The notes under the pieces: generated by a model | What the model saw: the letters and a program-made list of their open reading frames with translations, nothing else | What the model was told of the DNA's origin: nothing | The model's database searches: none | Part shown: positions 1 through 12,414 of the stretch, piece after piece | Numbering within the stretch: position 1 is the stretch's first letter | How the letters are laid out: each line of letters starts with the position of its first letter | Assembly (NCBI RefSeq): GCF_001552475.1 | Contig: NZ_BCRG01000006.1 | Location: 31,411-95,410 of the forward strand | DNA: 64,000 bases | Direction of reading: 5' to 3' | Source of the DNA: Microbacterium oleivorans NBRC 103075 | Lineage (GTDB): Bacteria > Actinomycetota > Actinomycetes > Actinomycetales > Microbacteriaceae | Program-made: the position numbers and the translations under genes

Positions 1-1
1 C

Positions 2-1525
2 GCCCTCGTCTGGATGTCGCTCGCGATCCTCACCGACCTGTACGAGTCCCGCGCCGAGCAGGTGCAGGATGCCGCGCAGCGAGCGACGCAAGCCGCCCAG
101 AGCACGTTCGACGCGGCCGTCGTCGACAGCGACGAGGTCGCCCTGCAGGTGCTCATGGACGAGGTCCGCCGGGAGATCCTCTCGCGTCAGGCGGGGACGA
201 CGATGCTCGCGGTGTTCCGCATCAACGACGAGCCGTCCGCGATCGCACCGCAGAACTTCGAGGCCGGCGGCCTCGAGGAGTCGATGATCTCGCCCGAGCT
301 CCGCGAGAGCGTCCGCCTGACGGGGGACCGGCAGTGGTGGCAGTCCATCGGGCTTCCCGAAGCCGACGGCGGCGAGACACCGGGGATCATCGTCGGGCAA
401 CAGCTGAACGTTCCCGAGGCGGGGGCGTACGAGGTCTACTTCGCCTACGACCTCGGATCGGAAGCGCAGACCCTCCAGTTCGTGCAGGTCACCCTGTGGG
501 TCGTCGGTGCGGCGCTCCTGGTCCTCATCGGCGGCATCTCGCTCTTCGTCCTGCGGTCGGTGACCGTGCCCATCGCCCAAGCCGCCGAGACGAGTGCGAA
601 GCTCGCCGCCGGAGACCTCGCGGTCCGACTCCCGGTGAGAGGTGAGGACGAATTCGCGACCCTGGGGCGATCCTTCAACGCGATGGCCGACAGCATCGAG
701 GGGCAGATCAAGGAGCTCGCGGAGCTGTCGCTCGTGCAGCAGCGATTCGTCTCCGACGTCTCGCACGAACTCCGGACGCCGTTGACGACCATCCGTCTCG
801 CGGCCGACATGATCAACGATCAGCGCGACGACTTCGACCCCTCGACATCGCGTGCGGCCGAGCTGCTGCATGCGCAGGTGCAGAGGTTCGAGGTGCTCCT
901 GGCCGACCTGCTCGAGATCAGCCGCTACGACGCCGGATCGGTGCAGCTCGAGCTCGAGCCGACGAGTCTCGCGCACCTCGCGGAGGACACGATCGAGTCG
1001 ATGGCCCAGCTCGCCGAACAGCACGGCAGCGATGTGCGCCTGGTCGCTCCCGGCGGGTACTCGCCGGTCGAGATGGATCCCCGCCGCATCCGCCGCATCG
1101 TCCGCAACCTGCTGGGCAATGCCATCGAGCACGGCGAGGGCCGTCCCATCGTGGTGACCGTCGACAGTGACCAGCGTGCGGTCGCCCTCGGGGTGCGCGA
1201 CTTCGGGCTCGGGATGAGCGCAGCCGACGCCGAGCGGGTGTTCGACCGCTTCTGGCGCGCCGATCCGTCGCGTCGCCGGACGATCGGCGGGACGGGGCTG
1301 GGTCTTTCCATCGCCCTCGGTGACGCCAAGCTGCACGGCGGCACGCTCGAGGTCTGGTCGGAGCTCGGCGGCGGCAGCAACTTCGTCCTGACCCTGCCGC
1401 GCCGCGCGGGGGAGCACCTCTCCGGCGGATCGCCGATCGAGCTCGACGCCGGCGGCGACGCAGCGCTGGGCGACCTCGGCCTCACCCAGCCGATCACCCT
1501 GCCGCAGCGCGAGGAGACACCATGA
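2..1525 (+). CDS. mtrB: MtrB sensor histidine kinase, 5'-truncated by the window edge
   Basis: Sensor kinase of the essential actinobacterial MtrAB system, which tunes cell-wall and osmotic responses through the regulator MtrA (expected just upstream). The reading frame is open from base 2; numbering here is from the Met codon at 14, which is probably internal because MtrB should carry an N-terminal membrane helix that is missing. Visible: extracytoplasmic sensor part (about 1-155), transmembrane helix (156-180), HAMP linker, HisKA with SHELRTP (His about 251), and an ATPase domain with an N-box near 365 and G-boxes GLGM and GTGLGLS. The stop overlaps the lpqB start as ATGA, so the two are [15 protein letters not shown] coupled. 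Identification is firm from domains plus the lpqB neighbour. Confidence 0.93.
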   Translation, partial: ALVWMSLAILTDLYESRAEQVQDAAQRATQAAQSTFDAAVVDSDEVALQVLMDEVRREILSRQAGTTMLAVFRINDEPSAIAPQNFEAGGLEESMISPELRESVRLTGDRQWWQSIGLPEADGGETPGIIVGQQLNVPEAGAYEVYFAYDLGSEAQTLQFVQVTLWVVGAALLVLIGGISLFVLRSVTVPIAQAAETSAKLAAGDLAVRLPVRGEDEFATLGRSFNAMADSIEGQIKELAELSLVQQRFVSDVSHELRTPLTTIRLAADMINDQRDDFDPSTSRAAELLHAQVQRFEVLLADLLEISRYDAGSVQLELEPTSLAHLAEDTIESMAQLAEQHGSDVRLVAPGGYSPVEMDPRRIRRIVRNLLGNAIEHGEGRPIVVTVDSDQRAVALGVRDFGLGMSAADAERVFDRFWRADPSRRRTIGGTGLGLSIALGDAKLHGGTLEVWSELGGGSNFVLTLPRRAGEHLSGGSPIELDAGGDAALGDLGLTQPITLPQREETP

Positions 1526-3195
1526 CCGTCCGTCGCGCTCTCGCCACCTCCGTCGCGGCGATCCTCGTTTTCGTCCTCACGGCGTGCGCCGGTCTTCCGA
1601 CCGGGGGCCCCGTTCACGTCGGCAAGGCGATCGACGAGGTCGAGGGGCCGCCCGACTTCTCCTACGTACCCGATGGGCCGGTGGAGGATGCCACGCCCCA
1701 GCAGATCGTCGAGGGTTTCATCGCGGCGGGCTCCGGTCCGCGCGGCAACTGGGAGGTCGCTCAGGAGTTCCTCACGACCCAGTTCCGCCAGAAGTGGCAG
1801 CCGCAGGCGAACGTCACGGTCTACCGGCCGGGCGAGAGCGCGATCTCCGCGCCCAGCGACGATGAGATCGTCTTCACCGTCGAGCCGGTGGCGACCGTCG
1901 ACGCGGCGGGCTCGTACGAGCCGGCCGAGGGCGGACGCATCCCCATCACTTTCTCCCTCGCGAAGGAGCGCGGGCAGTGGCGGATCGCCCAGGGCCCCGA
2001 CGGCATCGTCCTCGATGCGAATCGCTTCGGCTCGGTCTTCCAGAGCTACGACCTCTCCTACTTCGACCGAGCGTGGCGGACGCTCGTCCCCGACGTCCGC
2101 TGGTTCCCGTCGACGAATCCCGCCACCCGCATCACCGCGGCTCTGGTGTCGGGCTCGCCGAGCCCGTGGCTCGCCGGCTCGGTCCGCACGGCCTTCACCG
2201 GGGAGGTGACGCTCACCCAGCCGTCCGTGCCGGTCGAGTCCGGCATCGCGCAGATTTCGTTCGATCCCTCGATCCGCGACCTCAGCCGCGAAACGCTCGC
2301 GCGCATGAAGGCACAGCTCGAGGCGAGTCTGGCGGGTGCCGGCATCCTCGACGTCCAGATGCTCGTCGGCGACGAGCCGCTCGACGTGACCGCTCGCACC
2401 ACGCGCTCCACCGCGGTCGACGTACGTCCGCTCGTGCTCCAGAACGGCAAGTTCGGCTTCCTCTCGGGGAGCGACGTCGAAGACGTGCCCGGGTTCGCGA
2501 AGGCTCTCGACGGACTGGAGCCGCAAGCGGTCGAGATGGATGCCGCCCGCACGACGGCAGCAGTCCGCACCCGTCCCGGCGCCGTCTATCGCGTGACGGC
2601 CGACGGCACCCGCGTCGGGCTCGATACGCGCGCGAGGCTGACGGCGCCCACGATCGACACCTACGGCTACATCTGGACGGTCCCGCGTGACAAGCCGGGA
2701 GCGATCGTGGCCTACGGACCCGACGGCAATGCCCAGAACATCCCCTCGGGATGGGTCGGGGCGTCCGAGGTGACGGCGATGCGCGTGTCGCGCGACGGGG
2801 CACGAGTCGCGGCGCTCATTCGCGCGGGCGGTCAGTCGGCGTTGTGGGTGGCGGGCATCATCCGAGACGAGAACGGCATGCCCACCTCGCTCGGTCAGCC
2901 GCAGGTCGTGGCGACCCTCGGTGGCCCCGGTGTCGACCTCACCTGGATCGACGGCGCGACCCTCGCGCTCGTCTTCGTCGACGGCAAGCAGCGCATCGTG
3001 CGCGAGCAGACCATCGGGGGTCTGGGTACCGAGGTACGTGGTCCCGACGGCATCATCGCGATCGCGGGGGGGAACCAGAGCGGCAGCGTCCGCCTCCTGA
3101 CCGACGATGGCAGTCTCTACGTGCAGCGGGGGTCGTGGCAGGTCCTGGCGTCCGACGTGAGCGTGCTGGCGGTGCAGCAGGGCCTCCCCGGCTGA
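1522..3195 (+). CDS. lpqB: LpqB lipoprotein with GerMN domain
   Basis: Lipoprotein partner of MtrB; in mycobacteria LpqB binds the MtrB extracellular domain and modulates MtrA phosphorylation. The 557-residue product starts with a lipoprotein signal peptide whose lipobox LTAC puts the acylated cysteine at residue 22. The middle (about 190-300) fits the GerMN domain, and the C-terminal half looks like a beta-propeller-type region rich in short strands. The ATG overlaps the mtrB stop by 4 nt. Length and position match the family and the Rv3244c locus. Confidence 0.93.
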   Translation: MTVRRALATSVAAILVFVLTACAGLPTGGPVHVGKAIDEVEGPPDFSYVPDGPVEDATPQQIVEGFIAAGSGPRGNWEVAQEFLTTQFRQKWQPQANVTVYRPGESAISAPSDDEIVFTVEPVATVDAAGSYEPAEGGRIPITFSLAKERGQWRIAQGPDGIVLDANRFGSVFQSYDLSYFDRAWRTLVPDVRWFPSTNPATRITAALVSGSPSPWLAGSVRTAFTGEVTLTQPSVPVESGIAQISFDPSIRDLSRETLARMKAQLEASLAGAGILDVQMLVGDEPLDVTARTTRSTAVDVRPLVLQNGKFGFLSGSDVEDVPGFAKALDGLEPQAVEMDAARTTAAVRTRPGAVYRVTADGTRVGLDTRARLTAPTIDTYGYIWTVPRDKPGAIVAYGPDGNAQNIPSGWVGASEVTAMRVSRDGARVAALIRAGGQSALWVAGIIRDENGMPTSLGQPQVVATLGGPGVDLTWIDGATLALVFVDGKQRIVREQTIGGLGTEVRGPDGIIAIAGGNQSGSVRLLTDDGSLYVQRGSWQVLASDVSVLAVQQGLPG

Positions 3196-3289
3196 TCCCG
3201 CCTCCTCCCCAGGCGCCTCGTCTCCTCGCGGTACCCCCGACGTGCCGTGCAGCGGCCTGCCGCCGCGCACGGCACCGCAGGATGAGCGG

Positions 3290-3964
3290 ATGCCGGTTCC
3301 CGCTGCCTTCTCCCTGCCGCCGCACGCGCGACGCGCCATCGAGGAGGCACTCGCCGTGGTGTTCCCCGTGTCGTGCGCAGGATGCGATCTGGCGGACCGG
3401 GACCTGTGCGACCGCTGCCGGGGAAAGCTGCGCGCGTCCGTGCACGTCCGCCGCCTTTCCCGTGGGCTCGAGGTGCGGAGTGCCCTCGTGTTCGACGACG
3501 TGGCGGCGCGCGTCATCCGCTCGTTCAAGGAGGACGGGAGGACGGGCCTTGCACGCCCCCTCGGGATCGCGCTCCGCGCCGCCTGGCCGACGGGAGTCGA
3601 TGCGGTCCCCGTTCCCGTTCCCGCCAGTCGGGCATCGCTGCGACGCCGCGGCTACGCCCCCGTCGTGCTCGCCGCGCGCCGAGCAGGCTGGCGGCCCTTC
3701 CCGCTCCTCAGCGTCGCGCGCGCGACGGCGGACCAGCGCGCGTTGACCCGCGACGAACGAGCCGAGAACCTCGCGGGCGCCATGCGGGTGAACCCTCGAG
3801 CGGCGGGAAGACTCGGAGGCCGCGGCGTCGTCCTGGTGGACGACGTGGTCACGACCGGAGCGACCCTCGAGGAGGCGGCGCGGGCGCTGCGGGCCGACGG
3901 GATCATCGTCGCCGGTGCCGTCACGATCGCCGCGACCCCGCGACGGCACGCCTCAGGAGCCTGA
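3290..3964 (+). CDS. ComF-family phosphoribosyltransferase-like protein
   Basis: ComF-type protein: an N-terminal zinc-ribbon-like segment with cysteine pairs (CAGC and CDRC, about residues 24-41) followed by a type I phosphoribosyltransferase domain with PRPP loop VVLVDDVVTTGAT (about 180-192). ComF proteins are needed for natural transformation in Bacillus and Haemophilus; the actinobacterial role (Rv3242c orthologue) is not established. I prefer the ATG at 3290; a GTG 16 codons upstream (3242) is in frame but adds low-complexity sequence. It sits between lpqB and hpf, as in mycobacteria. Confidence 0.85.
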   Translation: MPVPAAFSLPPHARRAIEEALAVVFPVSCAGCDLADRDLCDRCRGKLRASVHVRRLSRGLEVRSALVFDDVAARVIRSFKEDGRTGLARPLGIALRAAWPTGVDAVPVPVPASRASLRRRGYAPVVLAARRAGWRPFPLLSVARATADQRALTRDERAENLAGAMRVNPRAAGRLGGRGVVLVDDVVTTGATLEEAARALRADGIIVAGAVTIAATPRRHASGA

Positions 3965-4081
3965 GAGCGTATTCATCGTGATCCGGTCGTGACACAGCGC
4001 AGGTGCGGCACTACGGTGGGGGGACACAAGGCGAACCACGGTCCGCCCTTGACCGGGTGGACCGGAACAAGGAGGTCAGGG

Positions 4082-4741
4082 ATGGAAATCAACATCGTCG
4101 GTGTGGGCGTCAGCGTCAGCGATCGTTTCCGCACAGTCGTCGAAGAGAAGTCCGCCCGAATCGAGCACCTTGCCCCTCGGGCCCAGCGGCTCGACATCAA
4201 GGTCACGCACCGCACCTACCACAACGGCGGGCGCGAGGATGAGACCGTCGAGGTCACCCTCACCGGCAAGGGTCCTCTCGTCCGAGCCGAGGCCGTGGAC
4301 GGCGACAAGTTCGCCGCTCTCGATCTCGCGATCAACAAGCTCGCCGAGCAGATCCGCCGTGCCAAGGAGAAGCGCGTCGACCTGCGCAACCACCCCCGCG
4401 GCGCCAAGCTCGAAAAGGGCACCGGCACGCTGCAGGGCATCGACGTGCAGCCTGCCTCCGTCGACGTCATCCGTGCCGTTGCGACCGGCGAGGTGCCGAT
4501 CGTGACCGGTGCCGAGGACGAAGATGATTACACCCCGGTGGTCATCCGCACCAAGCGTTTCGACCCCGAGTGGATGACCGTGGAAGACGCCGTCGACCGG
4601 ATGGAACTCGTCGGCCACGACTTCTTCCTGTTCATCGACGCCCGCTCCGATCAGCCGAGCGTCGTCTACCGCCGCAAGGGCTGGGACTACGGTGTGATCT
4701 CGCTCACGACGACCGCCGCACCCGCGGAGCTCGCCTCCTGA
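4082..4741 (+). CDS. hpf: Long-form ribosome hibernation promoting factor HPF
   Basis: Long HPF (219 aa) binds the 30S decoding region and dimerises 70S ribosomes into 100S particles in stationary phase or stress. The N-terminal S30AE/YfiA domain (about 1-105) opens with MEINIVGVGVSVSD; a charged linker leads to the C-terminal dimerisation domain (about 155-210, with DPEWMTVEDAVDRMELV and ending YGVISL). A strong Shine-Dalgarno AAGGAGGT at 4069-4076 fixes the ATG at 4082; the in-frame upstream ATG at 3989 lacks one. Followed by a strong terminator. The comF-hpf-secA order is conserved in actinobacteria. Confidence 0.95.
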   Translation: MEINIVGVGVSVSDRFRTVVEEKSARIEHLAPRAQRLDIKVTHRTYHNGGREDETVEVTLTGKGPLVRAEAVDGDKFAALDLAINKLAEQIRRAKEKRVDLRNHPRGAKLEKGTGTLQGIDVQPASVDVIRAVATGEVPIVTGAEDEDDYTPVVIRTKRFDPEWMTVEDAVDRMELVGHDFFLFIDARSDQPSVVYRRKGWDYGVISLTTTAAPAELAS

Positions 4742-4750
4742 TCCTCTGAC

Positions 4751-4792
4751 ACGACGAAGGGCGGATGCCGCACGGCATCCGCCCTTCGTCGT
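4751..4792. terminator. Strong hairpin terminator after hpf
   Basis: A perfect inverted repeat with 20-nt arms (4751-4770 and 4773-4792) and a 2-nt centre lies between convergent hpf and the serine hydrolase gene, so it probably serves both strands. The inner part of the stem is made of GGATGCCG facing CGGCATCC, the over-represented word of this window. Confidence 0.88.
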
Positions 4793-4805
4793 TGTCCCGC
4801 CCCGC

Positions 4806-5636
4806 TCAGCGTGCTGCGAGGGCGTCGAGGACACCGTCGCTGAAGGGCGGCCAGGCCTCCGCCGCCCACGGGCCGAAGGGACGGTCGGTCAGAGCGACGA
4901 GCGCGGCCCCGGCGCGCGGGTCGACCCAGAGGAACGTCCCGGACTGGCCGAAGTGGCCGAACGTGTCGGGGGAGTTGCGGGAGCCCGTCCAATGCGGACT
5001 CTTCGTGCCGCGGATCTCGAGACCGAGGCCCCAGTCGTTCTCGCGTTGCTGTCCGAAACCGGGGAGCACGCCGCGACGACCCGGGAAGGAGACCCCGGTC
5101 GCCCGCGCCAGCGTCGCCGGGTCGAGTAGCTGAGGCTCCTGCAGCTCCCTCGCGAAGCGCGCCAGATCGGCGGTCGAGGACGAGCCGCCCGCCGCAGCGG
5201 AGTCGCCGATCGACGTCGACGCCATCCCGAGCGGGGCGAACACCGCTTCATGCGCATAGGCGTCGAAGGCGATGCCCGTCTCCGATTCGAGCAGGTCGGC
5301 GAGGACCTCGAATCCCGTGTTGGAGTACAGGCGGCGCTCGCCGGGAGCGGCGCGGAGCGCGGGCGTCGAGAAGTCGTAGCCCGCAGTGTGTGCCAGGAGG
5401 TGTTCCATGGTCGCTCCGGGGGGACCAGCGGGCTGGTCGAGCGCGAGCGCACCCTCCTCGACCGCGACCAGCGCCGCATAGGCGCTGAGGAGCTTGGTGA
5501 CTGACGCGAGACGGTAGACGTGATCCTGATCGCCGGTGGATGCCGCGACCCGCCCGTCCGCCGTGATGACGGCGGCGGAGGCATGCGGCACGCCCCAGTC
5601 CTGCGAGGCGGCGAGCGCCTCGGCGAGCGTGGACAT
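4806..5636 (-). CDS. Serine hydrolase, beta-lactamase/class C family
   Basis: Penicillin-binding-protein-like serine hydrolase (276 aa). Motif 1 is SVTK (nucleophile Ser45, Lys48), motif 2 is YSN in a segment reading YSNTGFEVL, and a C-terminal HFGQSG fits motif 3 (HxG). There is no signal peptide or membrane helix, so it is probably cytoplasmic with esterase or peptidase activity on an unknown substrate. Its ATG overlaps the stop of the upstream gene by one base (TGATG), indicating co-transcription with the coiled-coil protein. Confidence 0.85.
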   Translation of the reverse strand: MSTLAEALAASQDWGVPHASAAVITADGRVAASTGDQDHVYRLASVTKLLSAYAALVAVEEGALALDQPAGPPGATMEHLLAHTAGYDFSTPALRAAPGERRLYSNTGFEVLADLLESETGIAFDAYAHEAVFAPLGMASTSIGDSAAAGGSSSTADLARFARELQEPQLLDPATLARATGVSFPGRRGVLPGFGQQRENDWGLGLEIRGTKSPHWTGSRNSPDTFGHFGQSGTFLWVDPRAGAALVALTDRPFGPWAAEAWPPFSDGVLDALAAR

Positions 5637-6964
5637 CAGTCGAACATGCCGTCGAGGAGGCCGCCGATCACGAGGCCACCGAGCAGACCGCCGGCGAGGT
5701 TGCCGCCGCCCATGCCGCCGCCCATGCCCCCGCGGCCGCCGAACCCGCCGTTGCCCCAGTCGTCGGGACGCGAGGAGTCGATGTCCCGCTGGGCGAGCTG
5801 CAGGGCTTCGCCGGCGAGGTGTGCCGCGCGCCGTGCGAGACCCATGGCCTCATCGCGATCGTCCTCGTCGATCGCGCCGGCGAACCGCATCAGATCGCCG
5901 CGGACGCGCTCGGCCTCGGCGAGTCGAGTGCGGGCGTCGGCTCCGATCCATCCGCGGTGGCCGGAGATGACGCTTCGCGCGACCCCGATCTGCCGGTCGG
6001 CGTCGTCGATGGCGTGGCGGACGTGGTCTTCGGTGGGCACCGGGCGGGCGGCGCGCTCGCGCGCCTTGTCGACCGCGGCATCCAGAGCGGCGTTCGCGGC
6101 GCGCAGGCGCGTGAGCTCGGCGAACGGGTCGGGCTTGCTGCCGGCCGGCGTCAACGATTCCAGAGCGGCTTCGAGGTTCGCGGCGGCCGACGCGACGGCC
6201 GGAGTCGAGAGCAGAGGCTGGGCGACGATCAGGTCGTCCCTCGAATCGTCGACGATGGCCGCCAGCGTGGACTCCGCTCGCAGCGCCTCGATCTCGAAGG
6301 TGTCGACCGCCTCGACGAGGGTGCCCGCCCGCCGGGAGGCTTCGATCGCGGTCTCGAGGGCGAGATTCGCCTGCTCGCGCTGGCCCGCGTCGCGGCGGCG
6401 TTCCGACACCTCGGAGCTGTGCTCGGCGAAGTCGAGGAGCTGGGCTGCCTCCGCGGCGTTGCCGAGGACCGTCCGCATCGCGGCATCCGAGTACCGGGTC
6501 GAGAGCCGCTCGAGGCTCGTGGTCAGCGCCGGAAGGCGTTCGCGGAGCTTGGCGACGTCGGTGCGGATGCCGGCGATGATCTCGGGGGCACGGCGTGCGC
6601 GGGCGATGGCCTCCGCGAGGGACTCGGTGCGGTCGTCGAGGAGGTCTTCGGCCCACTCGCACAGCTGCACGATGCGTGCGTTGCGGGTACGGAGCTCCTC
6701 GGGGGTGTCGGGGATCTCGTCGTGGTTGAGCTGGTGCAGCTGAAACGCCTCACCCAGGTGGGTGCGAACGGAATCGAGCGCGTCGCGGAGGTCTTTCGTC
6801 GCCTCGCGTCCCAGCTCGATCTCGGCGTAGGCGAGCTCGTCGTCGGTCACCCGGATCCGCTCGTCGGCGGACACGAGGGCCGCCCCTGCCTTCCGGCTGA
6901 GTTCGGCATCCTGTGCCTCGATCTCCGCGTCCTCGCGCTTTCGCCTACCCCAGAAACCCGCCAT
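5636..6964 (-). CDS. Coiled-coil protein with Gly-rich tail, related to the C-terminal part of the TPM protein at 55.6 kb
   Basis: A 442-residue, mostly helical protein without signal peptide or TPM domain, ending in a Gly/Met/Phe-rich tail (about 385-442). From about residue 27 it aligns by eye with the cytoplasmic helical region of the protein at 55561-57531: shared patterns are AGAALV..D..I....EL..A..E.G.A, an [16 protein letters not shown] segment, DE.PD.P, and a later TRYSDAA/STYRADA region. Function unknown; a membrane- or envelope-associated scaffold is a guess. A -10-like TAAGAT (6976-6971) ends six bases before the ATG, suggesting a leaderless mRNA. Confidence 0.7.
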   Translation of the reverse strand: MAGFWGRRKREDAEIEAQDAELSRKAGAALVSADERIRVTDDELAYAEIELGREATKDLRDALDSVRTHLGEAFQLHQLNHDEIPDTPEELRTRNARIVQLCEWAEDLLDDRTESLAEAIARARRAPEIIAGIRTDVAKLRERLPALTTSLERLSTRYSDAAMRTVLGNAAEAAQLLDFAEHSSEVSERRRDAGQREQANLALETAIEASRRAGTLVEAVDTFEIEALRAESTLAAIVDDSRDDLIVAQPLLSTPAVASAAANLEAALESLTPAGSKPDPFAELTRLRAANAALDAAVDKARERAARPVPTEDHVRHAIDDADRQIGVARSVISGHRGWIGADARTRLAEAERVRGDLMRFAGAIDEDDRDEAMGLARRAAHLAGEALQLAQRDIDSSRPDDWGNGGFGGRGGMGGGMGGGNLAGGLLGGLVIGGLLDGMFD

Positions 6965-7141
6965 GCGCCGATCTTACGGGCCGGTGGATGCCGCCGGTCG
7001 ACTCCGGGCGGGGATGCCGAGCGTCTCCAGCAACCTCGTAGGTCACAGGCGGATAACATGGCGGTATATGTCTGCGCGTCCTGCGCACCGGCACCCCGAC
7101 ATCGCTCGTCGGGGTGGCGAATCGACAGATGGAGATCCTCC

Positions 7142-9925
<2,784 letters not shown>

Positions 9926-9998
9926 CGCTGGGGCGACGGGTGCTCAGCCGGTCCACCGACCGCGTATTGGCCCCGTCGGCCCCCGCTATTCTGAACCG

Positions 9999-11222
9999 AT
10001 GACCCCGCGCATCCTCGACCAGTCATCCAAGCTCAAGGACGTCCTCTACGAGATCCGCGGGGCCGCCCTGGTCGAGGCCGACCGGCTGGAGGACGAGGGT
10101 CACACGATCCTCAAGCTCAACACCGGCAACCCGGCTGTCTTCGGGTTCCAGGCGCCGTTCCAGATCGTGCGCGACATGATCGAAGCGGTCCCGCAGGCGC
10201 ACGGCTATTCCGACTCACGCGGCATCATGTCCGCGCGCCGCGCGATCGTCTCGCGGTATGAGGAGGAGCCCGGCTTCCCCAAGTTCGACCCGGACGACGT
10301 CTACCTCGGAAACGGGGTGTCCGAGCTCATCACGATGACGATGCAGGCCCTCCTCGATGAAGGCGACGAGGTCCTGATCCCCGCGCCGGACTACCCGCTC
10401 TGGACGGCGATGACGAGCCTGGCCGGGGGCACACCGGTGCATTATCTCGCCGACAGCGAGAACGGTTGGCAGCCTGACCTCGACGACATCCGTGCGAAGG
10501 TGACACCGCAGACCAAGGCGATCGTCGTCATCAACCCGAACAATCCGACGGGCGCCGTCTACACGTGCGAGATCCTGCAGGGGATCGTCGAGATCGCGCG
10601 TGAGCACGATCTGCTTCTGCTGTCCGACGAGATCTACGATCGCATCCTCTTCGACGACGCCCAGCACATCCCGCTCGCGACCCTCGCACCCGACCTGCTG
10701 TGCCTCACCTACAACGGCCTGTCGAAGACCTACCGGGTGGCCGGTTACCGGTCGGGGTGGATGGTCATCACGGGCCCGAAGAAGCACGCCGCGGGCTTCC
10801 TGGAGGGCATCCAGCTCCTCGCGTCGACCCGACTCTGCCCGAACGTCCCGGCCCAGTTCGCGGTCCAGGCGGCCCTGTCGGGCGTGCAGTCCATCGATGC
10901 GCTCATCGCGCCCACGGGGCGTCTTCGCGAACAGCGGGATGCCGCGTGGGAGGGCCTGACGGCGATCCCCGGAATCAGCTGCGTCAAGCCGCAAGGCGCC
11001 CTGTACGCGTTCCCCCGGCTGGACCCCGAGGTCTACGACATCCACGACGACGCGAAGTTCGTCTACGACTTCCTCGTCGCCGAGCACGTTCTCCTGGTGC
11101 AGGGGACGGGGTTCAACTGGCCGACTCCCGATCACTTCCGCATCGTCACCCTGCCCGAGGCGCGCGTGCTCACCGAAGCGATCGAACGGCTGGGCAACTT
11201 CCTCGCGTCCTACCGGCAGTAG
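9999..11222 (+). CDS. PLP-dependent aminotransferase, AlaA-like
   Basis: Class I/II aminotransferase (407 aa) that most resembles alanine-synthesising AlaA/AlaT enzymes (pyruvate plus glutamate). The Schiff-base lysine lies in the diagnostic NGLSKTYRVAGYRSGWM (Lys about 244); NPNNPTGAVY and the upstream YSDSRGI segment are also typical. A -10-like TATTCT (9987-9992) sits exactly 6 nt before the ATG with no Shine-Dalgarno, so the transcript is probably leaderless. Substrate assignment rests on motif similarity only. Confidence 0.85.
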   Translation: MTPRILDQSSKLKDVLYEIRGAALVEADRLEDEGHTILKLNTGNPAVFGFQAPFQIVRDMIEAVPQAHGYSDSRGIMSARRAIVSRYEEEPGFPKFDPDDVYLGNGVSELITMTMQALLDEGDEVLIPAPDYPLWTAMTSLAGGTPVHYLADSENGWQPDLDDIRAKVTPQTKAIVVINPNNPTGAVYTCEILQGIVEIAREHDLLLLSDEIYDRILFDDAQHIPLATLAPDLLCLTYNGLSKTYRVAGYRSGWMVITGPKKHAAGFLEGIQLLASTRLCPNVPAQFAVQAALSGVQSIDALIAPTGRLREQRDAAWEGLTAIPGISCVKPQGALYAFPRLDPEVYDIHDDAKFVYDFLVAEHVLLVQGTGFNWPTPDHFRIVTLPEARVLTEAIERLGNFLASYRQ

Positions 11223-11228
11223 TCCGAC

Positions 11229-11666
11229 TCAGAGGAGGGCGAGGGACGTCGCACGCCAGCGACCGTCCCAGCCCTCGAGCCTCATCGCGACCGCACGGGT
11301 GCGAACCGGCCCGCTGACGACGACGACCGCTTCGAGCACCCCGTCCGCGGGGTCGCAAGTGCGTTCCGTCAGGATGCGGTGTGCCGGGCGGACCGCCGCG
11401 ACACCGCGCGCGCTCCGCGCCCGGGCCGACAGGTTTGCCCGAGTGACGAGCGCGCGGTAGGCATCCTCACCGAGCCACCTCGCGAGCTGGTCCACATCGC
11501 GGACTCCCGCGAGGACCTCCAGGACTCCGATCGTGAGGTTCTTCACGAGGGGCAGGGGGTCGGGGAGGTCGCTCGAGGGGGTGCGTTGCGGTGCGAAATA
11601 CTCCGCTACCTCCAGGGAACTCCCCGAGCGCGGGATGCGGCGGTCTTCGTAGGCGGCGAGGGCCAT
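11229..11666 (-). CDS. Rv3235-family (DUF6459-like) protein
   Basis: A 145-residue protein matching the small actinobacterial Rv3235 family: a conserved helical segment (LPLVKNLTIGVLEVLAGVRD) followed by a strand-rich half ending WDGRWRATSLALL. Function unknown. The start ATG at 11666 has a purine-rich GAGAGGAA upstream, so the longer in-frame start at 11726 is not needed. Placed just downstream of and convergent with the aminotransferase gene, near secA as in mycobacteria. Confidence 0.72.
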   Translation of the reverse strand: MALAAYEDRRIPRSGSSLEVAEYFAPQRTPSSDLPDPLPLVKNLTIGVLEVLAGVRDVDQLARWLGEDAYRALVTRANLSARARSARGVAAVRPAHRILTERTCDPADGVLEAVVVVSGPVRTRAVAMRLEGWDGRWRATSLALL

Positions 11667-11806
11667 GTCGATTCCTCTCGGGCGACAGGTGTCTGCGGGG
11701 CGGTGAACGGCATGAGTACAGCACACGCCCGCGAGGCGGTGGATGAGAATACTCCAACCTGTGGATAAAGGCGGCGGTCGGTGTGCGAATCGCCTACCCT
11801 CGCCTC

Positions 11807-12400
11807 GTGCGCTGGGATCGATTCTTCGAGGACCTCGAAGACCAACTGGACTCCGAATGGGAGGCGGAGCGTGCGGCGCTCGACACCGAGGCGGAACGGT
11901 TGCGCCTGGCGCGCCTCTCCCTCTTCGAGCGCCTCAGCGCGTTGACCGATTCGGTCGAGGGGCCGCTCCTCGTCGAACTCTCCTCCGGAGCGGCGGTGAC
12001 GGGCGTGCCGATCGCGGTGGGGCCGGACTGGCTCGCGGTCGATGACGGTGCTGCTCGTGGCGCGCTCCTCGTCCCCCTGGCGGCCGTGGTCGCGCTCGGT
12101 CCGTCACACGCCGATGTGCTCCGCAGCGCGCGAGGAGGAACGACCAGTCGACTCCGCGAGCGGATGACGCTCGGGTTCGTCCTCCGCGATCTCGCGCGCC
12201 GTCGCGTACCGGTGACGCTGCACACCGTGGACGGCCGAGAGCACAGCGGCACGATCGACCGGGCGGCATCCGATCACCTGGATCTCGCGCTCCACGACCG
12301 CGGGGCGCCGCGGCGCGCCGACCTCGTGGCGGGGCATCGCCTCGTCCTCTTCAGTGCGCTCGCCGGCGTGCGGCTGGAATCGCCCGCCGCGCTCGCGTGA
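11807..12400 (+). CDS. Conserved actinobacterial protein of unknown function
   Basis: I do not recognise a named domain. The 197-residue product has a charged N-terminal helix (about 1-35, many Glu/Arg), then two strand-rich stretches resembling small barrels (about 45-85 and 125-185). GTG at 11807 lies 6 nt after a -10-like TACCCT (11795-11800), implying a leaderless message; an earlier in-frame GTG at 11783 would precede that promoter. It runs convergent to the small HTH gene. Confidence 0.6.
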   Translation: MRWDRFFEDLEDQLDSEWEAERAALDTEAERLRLARLSLFERLSALTDSVEGPLLVELSSGAAVTGVPIAVGPDWLAVDDGAARGALLVPLAAVVALGPSHADVLRSARGGTTSRLRERMTLGFVLRDLARRRVPVTLHTVDGREHSGTIDRAASDHLDLALHDRGAPRRADLVAGHRLVLFSALAGVRLESPAALA

Positions 12401-12414
12401 GGCGCGGGCGAGTC

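Noticed and set aside
925..3528. 867-codon minus-strand frame antisense to mtrB-lpqB
   Set aside because: Shadow of codon position bias; no domain and it covers two firm genes.
7058..7141. Upstream in-frame ATG for SecA adding 28 residues with a CxxC
   Set aside because: The extra sequence does not resemble SecA, overlaps the likely promoter (TAACAT), and GTG 7142 has a ribosome-binding site and the canonical N-terminus.
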